A stretch of 64,000 nucleotides of DNA from GWB1-37-8 sp964603935 (GCA_964603935.1 CAZRWL010000002.1:1-64000); one strand, 5' to 3'. Numbered from the stretch's first letter, positions 35,779 to 44,568 are shown. The notes: a model not told the origin generated them from the sequence alone. Made by a program: numbers and translations.

Positions 35779-36105
35779 TTAAATTTTCACAGATGTCAAG
35801 ATGTCAAGAATTTTAATTTTTGTTAAATATTGCCTGTGTCCCGTTACTCTTCTGTATTTAGCTTTGGCCTTAAATTTGGAAACTCTGATTTTGTCGCCTT
35901 TCAAATGCTCCAGAACTTCGGCCTTAACCGTAATTTTTGAAACTTTAGGCTTACCTATTTTTAGAGCTCCGTTGGAAACATACAAAAGAACGTCCTCAAT
36001 GGAAAATTTTTCCCCAACTTTAGGAGTAAGTCTTTCTACCTCAATTATCGTGTCTTTGGAAACCTTATACTGCTTGCCGCCTGTTCTTATGATCGCGTAT
36101 TCCAT
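35779..36105 (-). CDS. rplU: Ribosomal protein bL21
   Basis: Large-subunit protein, 108 residues, beginning MEYAIIRTGGKQYKVSKDT, with the family core VEVERL-like strand and VLEHLKGDKIRVSKFKAKAKYRR (near 66-88) and a final HRQYLTKIKI. It is upstream of rpmA as in most bacteria. An extended -10 element (TG, G, TATAAT; TATAAT at 36119-36114) ends 8 nt before the ATG, so a leader of only a few bases is expected. Confidence 0.95.
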   Translation of the reverse strand: MEYAIIRTGGKQYKVSKDTIIEVERLTPKVGEKFSIEDVLLYVSNGALKIGKPKVSKITVKAEVLEHLKGDKIRVSKFKAKAKYRRVTGHRQYLTKIKILDILTSVKI

Positions 36106-36113
36106 AAAAATTG

Positions 36114-36122
36114 ATTATACCA
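36114..36122 (-). promoter_or_regulatory. Extended -10 promoter of rplU-rpmA-parB
   Basis: On the minus strand TGGTATAAT ends 8 nt before the rplU ATG. Only a weak -35 (TGGAAA) lies 17 bp upstream, as is common for extended -10 promoters. It sits in the 23-bp gap after rodA. Confidence 0.45.
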
Positions 36123-36128
36123 AAAATT

Positions 36129-37205
36129 TTACCTAATTTCCAGAACTCTTTTCGAAACTTGGCGTTTGCTCATTGAGCAAAGTATACCAAGAAGAATAAA
36201 ATTTGAAAGAAGCGAACTTCCTCCGTAAGAAACGAAGGGAAGCGTAATCCCGACGATTGGCAAAAGACCTATATTCATGCCTATATTTATAAAAAACTGA
36301 AAAAAAATCAAAGAGAAAGCCACAATTGAAAAAACCTTACAAAATAAATCATCTTGATTCAAGAAAATCATAAAAATTTTGTATAGTAAAAACACAAAAG
36401 TTAAAATCATCAAGACCGATCCAATCATCCCTAATTCCTCCGAGAATGTTGCAAAGATAAAATCGGTGTGTCTCTCCGGCAAAAATCTAAGAACCGATTG
36501 AGTCCCAAGTCCCAAGCCCCGGCCGAAGAGCATTCCCGAACCAACTGTGATAATTGACTGAATTGCGTTATAGGAAAATCCTAAAGGGTCGCTGGGATTG
36601 AAAAAGGTGAAGATCCGCTGTTTTTGGTAATCATGTAAAAACCTAAAAAATATTGGAAAAATGCCAATCACAAAAATTAACGCTCCGGCAAAAAATCGCA
36701 AAGGAAAACCAAAGACAATAAAAGCTAAAACAGCAGATAACAAGTATACGGAAGCGCTTCCCAAATCCGGCTGAAGAAATATCAGGAAAAATATGGGCAT
36801 CAAAAAACACGTTCCCAGAAAAAGAGTTTTCAAAGAATAATTATTTCGGGAAGAAAGATATGAAGAGAGACAAATTGCCAAAAAAGGTTTCAAGAGTTCT
36901 GAAAATTGTACTCTGAAACCCAAAAGCTCTAACCACCTCACCGAACCCCTGCTTTCAATCCCAACAACCAACACTATAAGCAATAAAACAAGGGAAATCG
37001 CATATATCGGTATCGAGTACAACTTAATAGCCTCATAATTAGTCTGGGAAAAAAACAAAAAAGCAATAATCCCAATTATAAGGAAAAAAAACTGATTTTT
37101 AAAAAGCGAGAAATCGATTGAAAAAAGAGTGGTAAGGCTTAGAATAACCAAAATAACCACAGGAGCTATCAGGCTCCAATCGACATCGAACAGGTATTTT
37201 TTCAT
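36129..37205 (-). CDS. rodA: RodA-like SEDS glycosyltransferase
   Basis: Peptidoglycan polymerase of the FtsW/RodA/SpoVE family, used in lateral wall growth. The 358-residue protein has about 10 helices, the catalytic-loop segment FLQPDLGSASVYL, the long external loop with GMLFGRGLGLGTQSVLRFLPERHTDFIFA (motif near 222-250), and the signature LPFVSYGGSSLLSN near the C-terminus. It lies immediately after ileS with a 4-nt overlap and away from the dcw cluster, which has its own ftsW; for that reason I call it rodA. Confidence 0.85.
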   Translation of the reverse strand: MKKYLFDVDWSLIAPVVILVILSLTTLFSIDFSLFKNQFFFLIIGIIAFLFFSQTNYEAIKLYSIPIYAISLVLLLIVLVVGIESRGSVRWLELLGFRVQFSELLKPFLAICLSSYLSSRNNYSLKTLFLGTCFLMPIFFLIFLQPDLGSASVYLLSAVLAFIVFGFPLRFFAGALIFVIGIFPIFFRFLHDYQKQRIFTFFNPSDPLGFSYNAIQSIITVGSGMLFGRGLGLGTQSVLRFLPERHTDFIFATFSEELGMIGSVLMILTFVFLLYKIFMIFLNQDDLFCKVFSIVAFSLIFFQFFINIGMNIGLLPIVGITLPFVSYGGSSLLSNFILLGILCSMSKRQVSKRVLEIR

Positions 37206-40030
37206 TTACTAACAACCAGAAACTCATCTCCCTTTTGCAAATCCCCGACTAAGGCATTTTTCTTTATGTAATCTTCAAATGCCGCGGGCCAGCTTTTCAA
37301 AACAACATTTACTTTTTCATCTAACGTTGTCTCTAAGCGCTTCCTTTCTTTCTGAATTTCTCTGACAATATCTCTTGCCTCTCCTTCTTCTTTTAATTGC
37401 TTTGTTAAACTTGTATCAAGAACAACCGACATCCCTCCTTTTCCTTCTTCGAAAATTATTTTTTTTATGTTCGTTTCATCTTTAACTAGACATAACACCG
37501 CATCTCTAATTTTTAATTTCGAATTATAAATTTTTAATTTAGCTAAGGGCTGTCTAACCTTAATCCCAGCTTCTTTCCTTTTCGCGTGAGCCATTTCTAC
37601 TATTTTTCTCGCCAAATCCATTTCTTTTTCTAATTTATCATCGATTAATCCAACATCAGCTTTTGGAAAATTTGATAAATGCACAGATTCCTCCCCTGTT
37701 AGATTTCTGTATATTTCTTCCGTAATAAATGGGATTAACGGGGCAAGAACCTGACAGTATGTTTTCAAAACAAAATACAAAGTGCTATAAAAACTATCTT
37801 TATCTTTCAGGTCATCTGCAGCCGGACCGACCCTATCCCTGCTTCTTCTTAAATACCACAAAGATAAATCATTAATAAAAACCAACGCTTGATCAACTAT
37901 TTCAGGCGTATTGAATGCTTCGTATCCTTTGTCAATTATATTTTTAACGTTACCGTTAAACCTTGACAGTATCCACTTATCCAAAACTTTTTCTGATTTT
38001 AAATCAATTTCCGAAAGAACCCACTTATCTATAAGCGCATTGGAAACAAAAAAATTATAAACATTCCAAAGTATCAGAAGTATTCCCCGCACTTGATTTC
38101 TGTATGGATCTTCTGCGATCAGCATGTCTTCTCCGTTCATAACAGGACTGCCCATTAGATAAAGTCTCAAAGCGTCTCCTCCGTATTTCTCAATCATTTC
38201 TTTCGGATCAGGATAGTTGCCGTAATTTTTGCTCATTTTTCTTCCATCTGTTCCCAAAACAACTCCTTCAACCAAAACATTTTTTGCCAGAATATTTAAT
38301 CCGTCTTTTCTTAAATCCAAAGCATTAGCTATGATATGCAAAATCGAAAACCATGCCCTGATTTGTCCTGTATATTCCCCTATAAAATCAGGCGGATAAA
38401 ATTCCTCTATCTTTTCTGCAGTATTAAACGGATAATGTCTTTCTCCGAAAGAAGCGCTGCCTGCCTCTATCCAGCTGTCCAAGACTTCAGGAACTCTTTT
38501 GGCAGTTTCTCCGCACTTTGCGCAATTAACGGTAACCGCATCAATTTCCGGTTTGTGTAAATCCGTAATTTTTTTGCCTGATTTTTCTTCCAGCTCCTTG
38601 ATTGATCCCGGAACAAAACGTTCCCCGCATCCGCACTCCCAAACAGGAATAGGCGAACCCCAAAATCTGCTTCTTGAAATGTTCCAGTCCGGCGCGTTCT
38701 CAATACTTTTCGCAAATCTTCCATGCTTAAAATGGCCCGGATACCAATTGACAGAATCATTGGATTTTCGCATTTTGTCTTTTAGCTTATTCAGATCAAC
38801 ATACCACGCATTTTGAGGAGAATAGTAAAGTCTGGTATGGCATCGCCAACACAAAGGGACATTATGCATCAATACTTCATCCTTATAGATAAGTCCTCTT
38901 TTTTTCAAATCATTGTTAACTGCTTTATTGGCTTTCAAGTAATACATTCCGCCGAACTGCGGCACTTCTTTTCTTATTGTCCCCTCCTCATCAACGTGCA
39001 TTTCAATATGAATGTTATTTTCAAGTGATGCCTTCAAATCTTCTTCCCCATACGCTGCAATCGTTACCACTCCGGTTCCTTCTTCCGCAGTTACAAAATC
39101 TCCCGGAATAATCACGAAAGCTTTTTTTCCTTCATCTATTTCGTAGTAATCGTAATGAGGAATAAATTTTTTCCCAATCAACTTTTCCCCCTTAAATTCC
39201 GCTACAATGTCATGCTGAACTTGTTTCAGCATCTTAATTGTTGATTTAGCGAGTATATAATATTCGTTTCCCTCTCTCACTTTTACATACGTTAATTTTG
39301 GGTTAACTGCAAGAGCAGGAGTAACGATCTTATTCCAGGGAGTAGTTGACCAAGCAAGAATATAGGTATTTTTTTCATCTTTTAATTCATATTTATAAAC
39401 GGTTGCTGCGTCCGGAACTTCCTTGTAATTGTCTGCGTCCATCGCCACTTCAAAGTTGGAAATCGGAGTTGAACAATGAGGGCAATAGAGGGAAACGCGG
39501 AAACCTTTATAAACATATCCCTTTTCGTACATTTGCTTGAAAACCCACATTACGGATTCCATGTAATCGATATCCATTGTTCTGTAAGCGTTCTTAAAAT
39601 CCACCCAGCGTCCGATATGATCAATGTACCATTCCCATTCGCCTGAAACATCTTTGACATAAAGCTTGCATTCGTCAACAAATTTCTTCACTCCGACTTT
39701 TTCTGCAATTTCTTTTTTGCTTTTAAGACCTAATTTCACTTCAACCTTGTTTTCTGCAGGCAAACCATGACAATCCCATCCCCAAACTCTTCTGACTTGG
39801 TATCCCTGCATGGTTTTATAGCGGGGAAACAAGTCTTTCGGAAGACTTGACAGAAGGCTTCCGTAATGAGGCATCCCTGTTACGAAAGGCGGACCGTCTA
39901 AAATAGTCCATTTGCCCTTTGGCGCTTTTTTTGCGACAGATTTTTCAAAAATTTTATTCTCCTTCCAGTATTTTAATATTTCCTCTTCGAGTTTTGGAAA
40001 ATTTACGTTGGGATTTACAGGCTTAAACAT
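37202..40030 (-). CDS. ileS: Isoleucyl-tRNA synthetase
   Basis: Charges tRNA-Ile. The 942-residue class I enzyme has the HIGH-type motif PHYGSLLSS (near 54), GWDCHGLPAENKVE, the CP1 editing domain (about 180-390), the KMSKS-type motif GRKMSKNYGN (near 600), a Zn-type Cys cluster (CGCG and CAKC near 470-505) and the C-terminal anticodon-binding domain. Two small repeats are inserted in frame: a palindrome at 39212-39232 encoding MLKQVQHD in the editing domain and a heptamer-period repeat at 37508-37542 encoding KLKIYNSKLKIRD near the C-terminus. Its promoter ends 7 nt before the ATG. Confidence 0.95.
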   Translation of the reverse strand: MFKPVNPNVNFPKLEEEILKYWKENKIFEKSVAKKAPKGKWTILDGPPFVTGMPHYGSLLSSLPKDLFPRYKTMQGYQVRRVWGWDCHGLPAENKVEVKLGLKSKKEIAEKVGVKKFVDECKLYVKDVSGEWEWYIDHIGRWVDFKNAYRTMDIDYMESVMWVFKQMYEKGYVYKGFRVSLYCPHCSTPISNFEVAMDADNYKEVPDAATVYKYELKDEKNTYILAWSTTPWNKIVTPALAVNPKLTYVKVREGNEYYILAKSTIKMLKQVQHDIVAEFKGEKLIGKKFIPHYDYYEIDEGKKAFVIIPGDFVTAEEGTGVVTIAAYGEEDLKASLENNIHIEMHVDEEGTIRKEVPQFGGMYYLKANKAVNNDLKKRGLIYKDEVLMHNVPLCWRCHTRLYYSPQNAWYVDLNKLKDKMRKSNDSVNWYPGHFKHGRFAKSIENAPDWNISRSRFWGSPIPVWECGCGERFVPGSIKELEEKSGKKITDLHKPEIDAVTVNCAKCGETAKRVPEVLDSWIEAGSASFGERHYPFNTAEKIEEFYPPDFIGEYTGQIRAWFSILHIIANALDLRKDGLNILAKNVLVEGVVLGTDGRKMSKNYGNYPDPKEMIEKYGGDALRLYLMGSPVMNGEDMLIAEDPYRNQVRGILLILWNVYNFFVSNALIDKWVLSEIDLKSEKVLDKWILSRFNGNVKNIIDKGYEAFNTPEIVDQALVFINDLSLWYLRRSRDRVGPAADDLKDKDSFYSTLYFVLKTYCQVLAPLIPFITEEIYRNLTGEESVHLSNFPKADVGLIDDKLEKEMDLARKIVEMAHAKRKEAGIKVRQPLAKLKIYNSKLKIRDAVLCLVKDETNIKKIIFEEGKGGMSVVLDTSLTKQLKEEGEARDIVREIQKERKRLETTLDEKVNVVLKSWPAAFEDYIKKNALVGDLQKGDEFLVVSK
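37508..37542. repeat. Heptamer-period repeat inside ileS
   Basis: Five 7-bp units on the plus strand: aattttt, aatttcg, aattata, aattttt, aatttag. It falls in the C-terminal helical region of the synthetase. Confidence 0.6.
39212..39232. repeat. Palindromic element inserted in ileS
   Basis: Arms ATGCTGAA (39212-39219) and TTCAGCAT (39225-39232) with a 5-nt centre. On the coding strand it gives MLKQVQHD, a peptide I recognise as the product of a small palindromic repeat that recurs in coding regions of many bacteria. Confidence 0.55.
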
Positions 40031-40037
40031 AAGGTTA

Positions 40038-40066
40038 ATTGTATCCTAAAAGCTAATTTTGTTCAA
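40038..40066 (-). promoter_or_regulatory. Promoter of ileS-rodA
   Basis: TTGAAC (40066-40061), 17 bp, TACAAT (40043-40038), 7 nt before the ATG. The expected start site is within a base or two of the start codon; there is no room for a Shine-Dalgarno sequence. Confidence 0.65.
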
Positions 40067-40092
40067 GACAGCTTACTGACGTAATTCAAATA

Positions 40093-40121
40093 TTGAACAG
40101 TCTCTTTATTTATTATAGAAT
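40093..40121 (+). promoter_or_regulatory. Promoter of a short leader transcript
   Basis: TTGAAC (40093-40098), 17 bp, TAGAAT (40116-40121). Transcription would start near 40128, 5 nt before the ATG of a 16-codon ORF, and could continue into the gene at 40284. Confidence 0.5.
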
Positions 40122-40132
40122 TACTGGATATT

Positions 40133-40183
40133 ATGGGACATATAGAACGCGGAAAATGCCGCGGAGAAAGCCAAAGAGTGTAA
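40133..40183 (+). CDS. Possible 16-codon leader ORF
   Basis: MGHIERGKCRGESQRV followed by TAA. It has the same promoter-to-ATG spacing (11 nt after a -10 box) as real genes in the window. It holds a small GCGG/CCGC hairpin. The sequence is basic and matches nothing I know. It could equally be part of a non-coding leader RNA upstream of the surface protein gene. Confidence 0.3.
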   Translation: MGHIERGKCRGESQRV

Positions 40184-40244
40184 TGTTGCAAAAAGTGAAG
40201 GAAAACCCCATTGAAGATTGTCAGTCAGGATTATAACCTCTCAC

Positions 40245-40273
40245 TTGACAAAGACTGTCTTATAGTATATAAT
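40245..40273 (+). promoter_or_regulatory. Consensus promoter of the surface protein gene
   Basis: TTGACA (40245-40250), exactly 17 bp, TATAAT (40268-40273): a full match to the sigma-70 consensus. The ATG at 40284 is 10 nt downstream. This is the strongest promoter I see in the window and suggests high expression. Confidence 0.8.
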
Positions 40274-40283
40274 ACGTAGCAAC

Positions 40284-42752
40284 ATGAATTTATTCTCTCA
40301 GATAAAAGAAAAGACTTCCTTTCAATGGAAGAACTTATATGTCTCAAAACGCAATATTATCATTGTGTCTGTAAGTCTAGTTCTAGCTATCATTACCCTA
40401 TCCATTCCAACATATATACTTCCGGCAACTAAAGAGTATGTGCAAGCACAGCAAGTGAAGAAAGATGCAAAAGATTTACAAAAACACCTTCAAACAGCCT
40501 CTAGTAAACTAGAGGAGCTAACAGAACTCAGACGCACATCTCCGTTTAAAACAAAAATTCAAAGTAATAATAATTCAAGTAACAAAAATGATTTAGCAAT
40601 TGTCGCTGTTGCATATGCGCAATCTCCTTATGACGCATCTCAGCTTCAATCATACATTCGACATGCAGAGCAAACAACTACACTAAGTAACGAACTATTA
40701 AGTGAGATCGAAGCAATAAAAGAAAATACGGTAAAACTCCAACAGGAAGCAGGTAATCCCAACCGTTATGTTGATGAGCATTTATATGCAGAGGCATTGC
40801 AGGAAGTTAAAGAAACAGACAATACAATTAAAGCCACGTATGAACTAGCTACCTTTTATTCAGAATATGGAAAAGCTTCTGCTTTATTTGCGACAGGTAT
40901 TGCACTAGTTGAAATCCAACTTCAGCAAAAACAGGAAGTCCAAAATTCAGTAGTAGTTGCGCAAAAACAGCTCCAAGATGCAAATGAAATATTAGCATCT
41001 ATTAACAAAAATGAAGCATTTCCAGAAGACTTACGAACAGTGAGCAGTCAAACACAACAAGCATATACTCAGTTATCTCAAGCTCTCTCTCAACTTATAT
41101 CAGTATCAAAGAAAAATCCTGATACGCAAGTTGTATACGTACAACAAGAAATTGTTGGCCAGTTGGCTATAGATTATGAGAAATGGAGAGAAATAGAATC
41201 TCAAGTATTGGATCAAGATACGATAAATCGATTTAATGCCAAAGCAAAAGAGCTTTCCCAAAAGATCGAACAGGCAAATCAGAACCAAGTCTCAAATCTT
41301 CAGGTAGTTCTCAAAGTTTTTACCAAAGAAGAAGCGGTTAACCTTTCATCTAAACCTTCGGGATTTCAAACATTTAGGGGATTTCATATCGATAATTCTA
41401 ACAATCCAATAGCCTTACCCGGACAAAAAGTAACAATTACCAATAAAAAGACGGGCGAAGCTGTCTCAACAACTGACACGCCAAATTTCTTTGCTCACAA
41501 TCTTACCCCTGGTGTTATGTATCGAGTAGTCGCAGATCCAATTCCGGGCTATCAAATTTCAAATATGGTCTGTTACAATTGTAGCTCCCCAGCAGCCTAT
41601 TCCTATAATAATGGTAATGTTTTTGAGATTGATATTCCTGAAAATACCTATTATGGTGTTTATTTCAAATACATAAAAGGTGATAATGCACAACGATTGC
41701 CCACTACCTCTCCAATACAGATAGACGATTTAGGAATTTCCATAAGCGGCATACGAACAAACCTTGCAATAAAAGCGGGAGAATCCCAGCCTGCATTCAC
41801 AATTACATCAACTGGATCTTCTGGAATCTCAATGTATGGATATCCCACAACCTATGGCCCTGGAATTAATTGGAATATAAGCTCAGCAGGCCTTACTGCT
41901 GGCCGATCAATTGAGATAAAAGTGCAAGTTAATAATAATATTCCAGCAGGCACATATAAAGGAAGCGCCATTATTATTAGTTACCCATCCCAAAAACGTT
42001 ATACTATACCTAATATTGAAGTTACTGTACAAAAAGAAACAACTACTAATCCTACACCAACTTCCGGTTCTAACTCTGATACAACTCCCACACCTACATC
42101 AGGAGGTACAACATCACCTACCCCTACCCCAGCACAGGCTCCATTTGGCCTTCAAGCAAGTGCTTCTTCCGTAAACCTTACCATAGAAGAAGGAAAAAGC
42201 ACTAAGGCATTTGATATAACTTCTACTGGCGCAACACAATTTTCTCTATACGGATACCCAACAAATTACGGTCCAGGCATAAACTGGTCAGTTTCTTCCG
42301 GTGGGATATCAAATGGACAAAGTGTACCAGTAGAGATTTCAGTAAATAGCGGTATTAATCCTGGCACGTATTCTGGAAATGCAATTGTTAAAGATCAATC
42401 GGGAGCACAAATTTCTATTCCAGTAAAAGTTACTGTTGTTCGCACGCAAGTTTCACGCTTTGTAAAAGTAACCTCCCCAAATGGCGGTGAAGCACTCAAG
42501 GTTGGAGATAAAGTTAATATCTCTTGGGAAGGAAATGATATTGATAAGTGTAATGTAGGCTATTCATTCGGCCTGGGATCGTTAAATAATATAAATCCCA
42601 ATGTATCTACGACAGGGAATGGCTCTTATGAGTGGACTGTAAATATTGGTAATACTGCCAATACACAAGTTAAAATCGATCTGTTGTGCTACAAAACAGG
42701 AGTTGGACAAGTAAGTGATCAATCTGACAACTTCTTTACTGTAAATCCATAG
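40284..42752 (+). CDS. Large membrane-anchored extracellular repeat protein
   Basis: Function unknown; 822 residues. One N-terminal membrane helix (about 24-47), then a helical, Gln/Glu-rich probable coiled coil (about 50-330), a carboxypeptidase-regulatory-like beta domain (about 365-460), a first copy of a roughly 100-residue beta domain, a Thr/Pro/Ser linker (PTPTSGSNSDTTPTPTSGG), a second copy, and a last domain starting VTSPNGGEALKVGDKVNISW, like the Kre9/Ser-Thr-rich family. Both copies share a near-identical core, YGYPT(T/N)YGPGINW. There is no LPXTG or C-terminal anchor, so it should project outward from the N-terminal helix. A structural surface or attachment role is inferred. Confidence 0.75.
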   Translation: MNLFSQIKEKTSFQWKNLYVSKRNIIIVSVSLVLAIITLSIPTYILPATKEYVQAQQVKKDAKDLQKHLQTASSKLEELTELRRTSPFKTKIQSNNNSSNKNDLAIVAVAYAQSPYDASQLQSYIRHAEQTTTLSNELLSEIEAIKENTVKLQQEAGNPNRYVDEHLYAEALQEVKETDNTIKATYELATFYSEYGKASALFATGIALVEIQLQQKQEVQNSVVVAQKQLQDANEILASINKNEAFPEDLRTVSSQTQQAYTQLSQALSQLISVSKKNPDTQVVYVQQEIVGQLAIDYEKWREIESQVLDQDTINRFNAKAKELSQKIEQANQNQVSNLQVVLKVFTKEEAVNLSSKPSGFQTFRGFHIDNSNNPIALPGQKVTITNKKTGEAVSTTDTPNFFAHNLTPGVMYRVVADPIPGYQISNMVCYNCSSPAAYSYNNGNVFEIDIPENTYYGVYFKYIKGDNAQRLPTTSPIQIDDLGISISGIRTNLAIKAGESQPAFTITSTGSSGISMYGYPTTYGPGINWNISSAGLTAGRSIEIKVQVNNNIPAGTYKGSAIIISYPSQKRYTIPNIEVTVQKETTTNPTPTSGSNSDTTPTPTSGGTTSPTPTPAQAPFGLQASASSVNLTIEEGKSTKAFDITSTGATQFSLYGYPTNYGPGINWSVSSGGISNGQSVPVEISVNSGINPGTYSGNAIVKDQSGAQISIPVKVTVVRTQVSRFVKVTSPNGGEALKVGDKVNISWEGNDIDKCNVGYSFGLGSLNNINPNVSTTGNGSYEWTVNIGNTANTQVKIDLLCYKTGVGQVSDQSDNFFTVNP
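41755..42438 (+). repeat. Two tandem domain repeats in the surface protein
   Basis: About 41755-42030 and 42160-42438 encode related beta domains separated by the Thr/Pro linker. Shared positions include ITSTG, YGYPT, YGPGINW, then a Gly-rich turn, and a closing AGTYKG/PGTYSG strand. The copies are diverged at the DNA level. Confidence 0.65.
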
Positions 42753-42817
42753 CCTATACTTATTATATTAGAGCCAAGATGCGCAAACCAGACCTACGCT
42801 ATTTCTTGCATGCCGGC

Positions 42818-42853
42818 AAAAAAAAGGAGCCTGGTCTTCGGCCAGGACTCCTT
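42818..42853 (-). terminator. Strong intrinsic terminator
   Basis: On the minus strand an 11-bp stem (AAGGAG with CCTGG, one bulged base) closed by a C-UUCG-G type loop is followed by eight T residues (plus-strand A-run 42818-42825). It lies 21 bp after the stop of the small gene at 42875-43084. On the plus strand only TTAAA follows, so it may stop the surface protein mRNA less efficiently. Confidence 0.8.
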
Positions 42854-42874
42854 AAACCTGTCCTTATCATATTT

Positions 42875-43084
42875 CTAGACAACTCTTGATGCTAAAACAT
42901 TCTGAAAATCATGCAGAAAAGTTTTTTTATAAACTTTTTCTGCAAGCGATATTGCCTTTACCAAAGTCCCATATCCTCTTAAAACAAACGACAATGATAT
43001 TGTCCTTTCCCTGCCTAATCCGGAGTATGGCTTGGCGACGATTCCTTGCATTACCTGATTCATACAAAAACAGTTTAACTTCAT
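42875..43084 (-). CDS. Small Alba-like protein (tentative)
   Basis: A 69-residue basic protein. The stretch FVLRGYGTLVKAISLAEKVY resembles the core of Alba-family nucleic-acid-binding proteins (a strand, then G-x-G/A-x-x-x-KA-x-x-x-AE helix), and FQNVLASRVV could be the following strand. SpoVS, of the same fold, is an alternative. I take it as real because a strong terminator on its own strand follows 21 bp after the stop. A second start (MNQVM) seven codons in is possible. The overlapping plus-strand frame is its shadow. Confidence 0.45.
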   Translation of the reverse strand: MKLNCFCMNQVMQGIVAKPYSGLGRERTISLSFVLRGYGTLVKAISLAEKVYKKTFLHDFQNVLASRVV

Positions 43085-43146
43085 AATTTATTTATTTCAG
43101 TAATCCAAAAAGCAAAAATTTTGTTAAATAAATCACATTATTAAGA

Positions 43147-43176
43147 TTGACAAGCGTATATTTTTTATATTATAAA
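43147..43176 (+). promoter_or_regulatory. Promoter of the GT-C gene at 43188
   Basis: TTGACA (43147-43152), 18 bp, TATAAA (43171-43176), with a GTG start 11 nt further on. A TTATAA one base upstream would give 17-bp spacing. Confidence 0.55.
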
Positions 43177-43187
43177 TAAATACCTAC

Positions 43188-44495
43188 GTGAATAAAATAA
43201 AATTTACTATACTTATCCTCGTACTTCTTCTCGGCGTAATTCTAAAATTGCACAATTATTCTATCTACCCGCAAAGAGGAGCGACAAGCGATGAATATTC
43301 TTATTCTTTTCAAGGCGTAAGCCTTCTAACCAAAGGAGTTCCCATTTCCTGGTCTTCTTTTACCCAGTACAAAAATTTAAGGCACTTAACTATTGAAAAA
43401 CTTTATTTCCCAATAGTATATCCTTATTTTGACCATACCCCTTTGAATGGAATTGTTACAGGTGCATGGGCAGTAGCTTTCGGAGAAAATACTTTTGAAA
43501 AAATTCAACTCAAAACCATACGCATTGTTCCAATTGCTTTTTCGACAATATCATCCCTTCTGGTATTTTTAATTGGCGTTAAGTTATTTAATTATAAAAC
43601 AGCAATTTGGGCCCTTCTTATCTACACTACAACGGTAATTTTTGCAATTCATGGAAGGGTTGTTCTCGCGGAAAATCTAATTACACCCCTTCTTCTTGGC
43701 TCTATTTACGCTTTCATAAATTTTTATAAAAAAATTAACATTCAAAAAACACTCATTCTTGGAACTTTAGCAGGCTTAACATTTTGGACTAAGGAATTGG
43801 GAGTTGTGACTTTTCTTACCCTTTTATACTTTTACTTTTCCGAGAAATTAAAAACAAAATATACGGCTCTGCTTATAATTACATTCCTATCTCTTGTCGG
43901 ATTGTACATTACATATGGGATATATTTCGATGCAGAGGTTTTTTGGAAAATTTTAAACCAGCAGTCCGCAAGAATTATCGGTCCGGACACACTTCCCTAC
44001 ATCCTCTCAAATCCTATTATTGTAAATAAATTTTACGATGACGGATGGTATTTTTTTGGATTCTTTGCCTTTTTTGCTTCATTTTTTCACTACAAAGAAT
44101 TAAAATTCATAATTGTTCCGGCAACTGCTTATTTTCTTCTTTTACTGTTCTCTTTAACGGAAAAAGGAGAGATGGGGTGGTATATTATCCCTCTTTTTCC
44201 CTTTATGTCTCTTTTTATGGCAAAGTTTTTGGTTGAGCAGGTGCAAAAGATAGGATTTGGCACATTTCCGCTTTTGATTTTTGTTGGGCTCTATCTCCTA
44301 GAATATGTGTATGAAGCAAGTTTTGGGCTAACTCCTTTACAATTTAGAATCGGGTTACTTATTCTTTTTTTACCAATCATGTTAACGGTAATATTCAAAA
44401 AAGAAAAAGCTTATAAATTCTTATCCCATTTCTGGTTTTATGCATTTATAGCGGCAAATATTCTATTGACCTACAACTACATCCACCCCTCCTAA
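43188..44495 (+). CDS. GT39-like membrane glycosyltransferase
   Basis: A 435-residue polytopic protein starting at GTG. The first external loop (RGATSDEYSYSFQGVSLL, near 30-47) has the Asp-Glu motif of PMT-type GT-C enzymes, followed by about 10 helices. It lacks the soluble C-terminal domain of its relatives in the glycan region. It stands alone with its own promoter. The target could be the neighbouring surface protein, which is inference from location only. Confidence 0.68.
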   Translation: MNKIKFTILILVLLLGVILKLHNYSIYPQRGATSDEYSYSFQGVSLLTKGVPISWSSFTQYKNLRHLTIEKLYFPIVYPYFDHTPLNGIVTGAWAVAFGENTFEKIQLKTIRIVPIAFSTISSLLVFLIGVKLFNYKTAIWALLIYTTTVIFAIHGRVVLAENLITPLLLGSIYAFINFYKKINIQKTLILGTLAGLTFWTKELGVVTFLTLLYFYFSEKLKTKYTALLIITFLSLVGLYITYGIYFDAEVFWKILNQQSARIIGPDTLPYILSNPIIVNKFYDDGWYFFGFFAFFASFFHYKELKFIIVPATAYFLLLLFSLTEKGEMGWYIIPLFPFMSLFMAKFLVEQVQKIGFGTFPLLIFVGLYLLEYVYEASFGLTPLQFRIGLLILFLPIMLTVIFKKEKAYKFLSHFWFYAFIAANILLTYNYIHPS

Positions 44496-44568
44496 TTCCT
44501 CTGCCCTAAGAATAACGGGGATTCCTGCGACAAAGCCTTTCTTTAAAGCTAATTTCTACCTGAACATC

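Noticed and set aside
40133..40283. Known riboswitch or SRP/RNase P RNA upstream of the surface protein
   Set aside because: None of the conserved cores of these RNAs that I know is present; only a 4-bp GCGG/CCGC hairpin and weak pairing were found.
42886..43086. 66-codon plus-strand frame
   Set aside because: It is antisense to the minus-strand gene that has its own terminator; it has no promoter or recognisable motif.
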